From contig NC_088787.1 in NCBI RefSeq assembly GCF_949628265.1, positions 35,452,844-35,516,843 of the forward strand: 64,000 nt of DNA, written 5' to 3'. The stretch comes from Cloeon dipterum. Its lineage: Eukaryota; Arthropoda; Insecta; Ephemeroptera; Baetidae. This document shows positions 61,522 through 64,000 of this stretch, in pieces; position 1 is the stretch's first letter, and each line of letters opens with the position of its first letter. The notes below the pieces were generated by a model that was not told where the DNA came from, made no database searches, and saw only the letters and a list, made by a program, of their open reading frames with translations. A program made the translations under genes and the position numbers.

Positions 61522-63764
61522 ATGAAAATTTGGACTCAACTTCTTTTTCTCAGCTGTACCCTGTGCATCACGTGGTGCAATGTTTTTCCAGCTCCATGTA
61601 AGACCAAAAAAACTCATTTTTTCTGCGTCAAACTCGTGAGTGCTTTGCAGATTTCGACGGAGAGGAGAACTTGAGTTTCGCAAACTGCGGCGTTTGGGAC
61701 AAAAATGTAAGCAGTAGCTCATCGTGGCCTGCGTACATTCGACAAGCAAATAAGGGTTGCTACGGAATAATTATTTCTCCCAGATCGATTCTCTCGGGTA
61801 AATGCTGTGTTTTTTGTTTAACAAAGTATTATATTTTATGAACTTATTTATATATTTAGCAAACTGCAGGATTCAAAAGGGAGGTGGATCAGAAATTCTT
61901 GCATACGTTGGAGCGTGTGCGAGTTTTTACACTTACGTGAAAGGCGAATGCAACAGCAAAAAAATCAAAGTAAAAAAATTAATTTACTAAAATTTATGTA
62001 AATTAATTTATTAATTTTCAGGTAGAAGATGTAATCGAAATTAACCACACTCCGATTCCAGGAGAAAGATTCACAATAACTTTTCATCTTTTTACAACGC
62101 AGAAAATGCCGAGTGATATTATTCCAATCTGCCTTTTCAACCGCGGCAGCCAAACGGAAAAATCTGCAGATTCTCCGTATTATGCATGGCTACGATTATT
62201 TGTAATTAAATTACACTTTTGAAGAATTAAATTTAATAATATTAAACTTTCCGTGCAGGGAAGAGGAACTATTCTTCTGCGGGAAGTGCTTCGAAGTCGT
62301 AAGTGCTTTTTAGAACCTTATTTTATATTATTGGGTTTTTAATAATTCAAAATTTTGTCATCAGGAAGAATTGTTTCCTACAACCAATGCTTCGCTAAAC
62401 AACGAACAACAGGTTTGCCGGATCTGAATGAGAAGCTACGACAGTCTCCTCAAAGTAGTCTTCTTTGCGTCCAGGATCCCTATCCGTATTATGGTAAAAA
62501 TCCAGAATATTTTAATATCTAATTTAAAAACGTCTTTGATGAAGTTTCTGAGCACACCAATCGATTCCTGAGGGTCGAATTAGGTAAATTGGATATTTTT
62601 TCCGACCAAAAAGCGCAGCGTGACGTGCGAACTTTTTTTCCCGCCAAAACATTTTAAACCTATTTTCGAGAACTGCGCATGCGCCAGAGATGGCTGGATC
62701 TGCCAAAGAAGTCATCCGTACAGCTGCGGTCTCTCTGCAAGTGCTCAAACCAGCTCTGACGCATGCGCACTTCTCGAAAATAGGTTTAAAATGTTTTGGC
62801 GGGAAAAAAGTTCGCACGTCGCACTGGACGTTTTGGTCGGAAAAACCAAATTCGATCCTCAGGAATCGATTGGTGTGCTCAGAAACTTCGTCAAAGGCGG
62901 CCTTTTCAATTAAAATTCCTTATTTTAGAGAGTGCTTTGGTGAATTCATACAAAGGTCGGTATTTCTTGCGAGGATTCCGAGTGTTTCACTATCTCTTGA
63001 GAGACCTGGAGAACTACAAAAAATACATCGATATTTTACAATTTATTGACACAATCGCGAAACACGCAAAAGACATTTCGATTCTGCCATCTACTCGACC
63101 GCAAGTAAAGCCAGTAAAAGGTAAATTTAACAAAATGTACCATCCCCTTATTTTGATATTAATAAATTTTGAAGGATTCAGGGGATCGGATAACCTGAGC
63201 TTCCCAAATTGTGGAAGAAAACCTAGAGCGGTGGCAAGAGTGAAACGACAGGAGGCAGGGCAGTATTTTTTCTTTGGTTACAACGCTCGGCGAGATAGCC
63301 ACCCGTGGCACGCCGAGTTGAGGAATCCCGCGTCTGGTTTGATCTGCGGCGGCACGCTCATCTCGAGAAAAGCGGTTCTGACAGGTAAATACAAAATAGG
63401 GATTTTATTTAGAATTAATTGATATAATTTTTGTAATATAGCGGCTCACTGCATTGCTGAAATGACTGCCAAGGATTTTCTCGTGACAATCGGAATGTAT
63501 GATAAGAGACAAAGAAATGATCCGAGAATACAGACAAAAATTGTAATTATAAGGAATTCATATTTTTAATAATTTAAATAAATCATAAATCAATTCCAGC
63601 CCAGCAGGATGATCACCCACCCAAATTACACGAGTGGGCAGTTCCATTACGATGTTGGTCTCATGATTTTCGACTCCGGGTTTCAATTGACTGACAACGT
63701 CCGTCCCATTTGTTTGTGGAATGAGGACGCGAATTTGGACCGAGTAGCAGGAAAATTAGGCGTG
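61522..63764 (+). CDS. secreted two-domain trypsin-like serine protease (partial, 3' beyond window)
   Basis: Ten exons are in phase: 61522-61597, 61651-61797, 61860-61969, 62022-62201, 62259-62298, 62365-62493, 62929-63120, 63175-63384, 63442-63542, 63600-63764. Signal peptide MKIWTQLLFLSCTLCITWC. Domain 1 keeps trypsin landmarks (NCG, SILSANC, IPICLFN, LFGRG, CF..LCVQ), but the catalytic His of TAAHC is Asn (SANC), so it is a pseudo-protease. Domain 2 starts near NCGRKP and GYNARRDSHPWHAEL, with CGGTLISRKAVLTAAHC (His present) and HYDVGLMIF (Asp present). The catalytic Ser would be past the window. Similar double-domain proteases serve in insect haemolymph cascades. Two foldback elements sit in its introns. 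Confidence 0.85.
62524..62913. mobile_element. palindromic foldback element F, copy 5
   Basis: TTAA at 62524-62527 and 62910-62913, in intron 6 of the protease gene (62494-62928). Arms as in the other copies. Confidence 0.9.
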
Positions 63765-63781
63765 GTGAGCTTTAAAAATTT

Positions 63782-64000
63782 TTAATGACTATATTTGACG
63801 AAGTTTCTGAGCACACCAATCGATTCCTGAGGGTCGAATTACTCGAATTAGGTAAAGTGGATATTTTTTCCGACCAAAATGTCTATAACGCAAAAAATAA
63901 CTATTTTCCCGCCAAACCGTAAATGCGAGAACTGCGCATGCGTGAGAGCTGGTTTGAGCACTTGCAGAGAGACCACCTGTATGAATGTCATCTTTGTCTA
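63782..64000. mobile_element. palindromic foldback element F, copy 6 (cut by window end)
   Basis: Starts after TTAA at 63782-63785 with the family's left arm (TTTGACGAAGTTTCTGAGCA) and reaches the central segment at the window edge. A 9-bp duplication (CGAATTA) is visible inside the arm. It lies in the intron after protease exon 10. Confidence 0.85.

Overview
This is an AT-rich nuclear genomic window from an animal, almost certainly an insect. Genes are compactly spliced (mostly 50-150 bp introns, GT-AG with two likely GC-AG). The gene set argues for a non-dipteran insect: UHRF1 (CpG-methylation reader), two SID-1-type dsRNA-channel family genes, cyclin B, an RCC1/BTB (RCBTB-like) family, a Cu/Zn-SOD-like protein, a two-domain trypsin-type protease and PARP-type ADP-ribosyltransferases. 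A mayfly-like genome would fit, but species assignment is inference only. I saw no rRNA, no convincing tRNA, no CRISPR, and no virus-like element that I could support.

Layout. 1-22.6 kb is a repeat-rich block built from two expanded families. One is an RCBTB-like family: an exon-1 relic at 74-142, a 5' half at 6391-7035 (+), a 3' half at 10459-12258 (-), a short copy at 16053-16618 (+), and one intact 535-aa gene at 17713-20140 (-). The other is a leucine-rich-repeat family: an intact 596-aa gene at 1870-5632 (+) and a decayed copy at 20753-22594 (+). The RCBTB pieces fit together as a gene cut in two by an inversion of about 5.2 kb, and the 16-kb copy preserves the unbroken junction.

23-36 kb holds cyclin B (23327-25594, -), an SOD-like membrane protein with lost metal ligands (28196-29173, -) and a complete UHRF1 (30083-35804, -). 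37.9-55.5 kb holds two SID-1-like paralogues on the minus strand. Enclosed between them on the plus strand are a C2H2 zinc-finger gene and two tandem PARP-domain genes. 57-60 kb holds an unrecognised 596-aa intracellular protein (-), and 61.5 kb to the window end holds a secreted two-domain serine protease (+, continues past the window).

Repeats. A nearly perfect palindromic foldback element of about 390 bp occurs six times, several copies bounded by TTAA, mostly inside introns. Other families include a 700-bp giant hairpin and its intronic relative, a unit of about 0.9-1.1 kb shared by a UHRF1 intron and a SID-1 intron, a unit of about 0.7 kb present three times, and several small hairpin MITEs. 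Exon coordinates were worked out by hand from frame and splice-site agreement. For most genes the exon lengths sum to an uninterrupted reading frame, which is the main support for the models.
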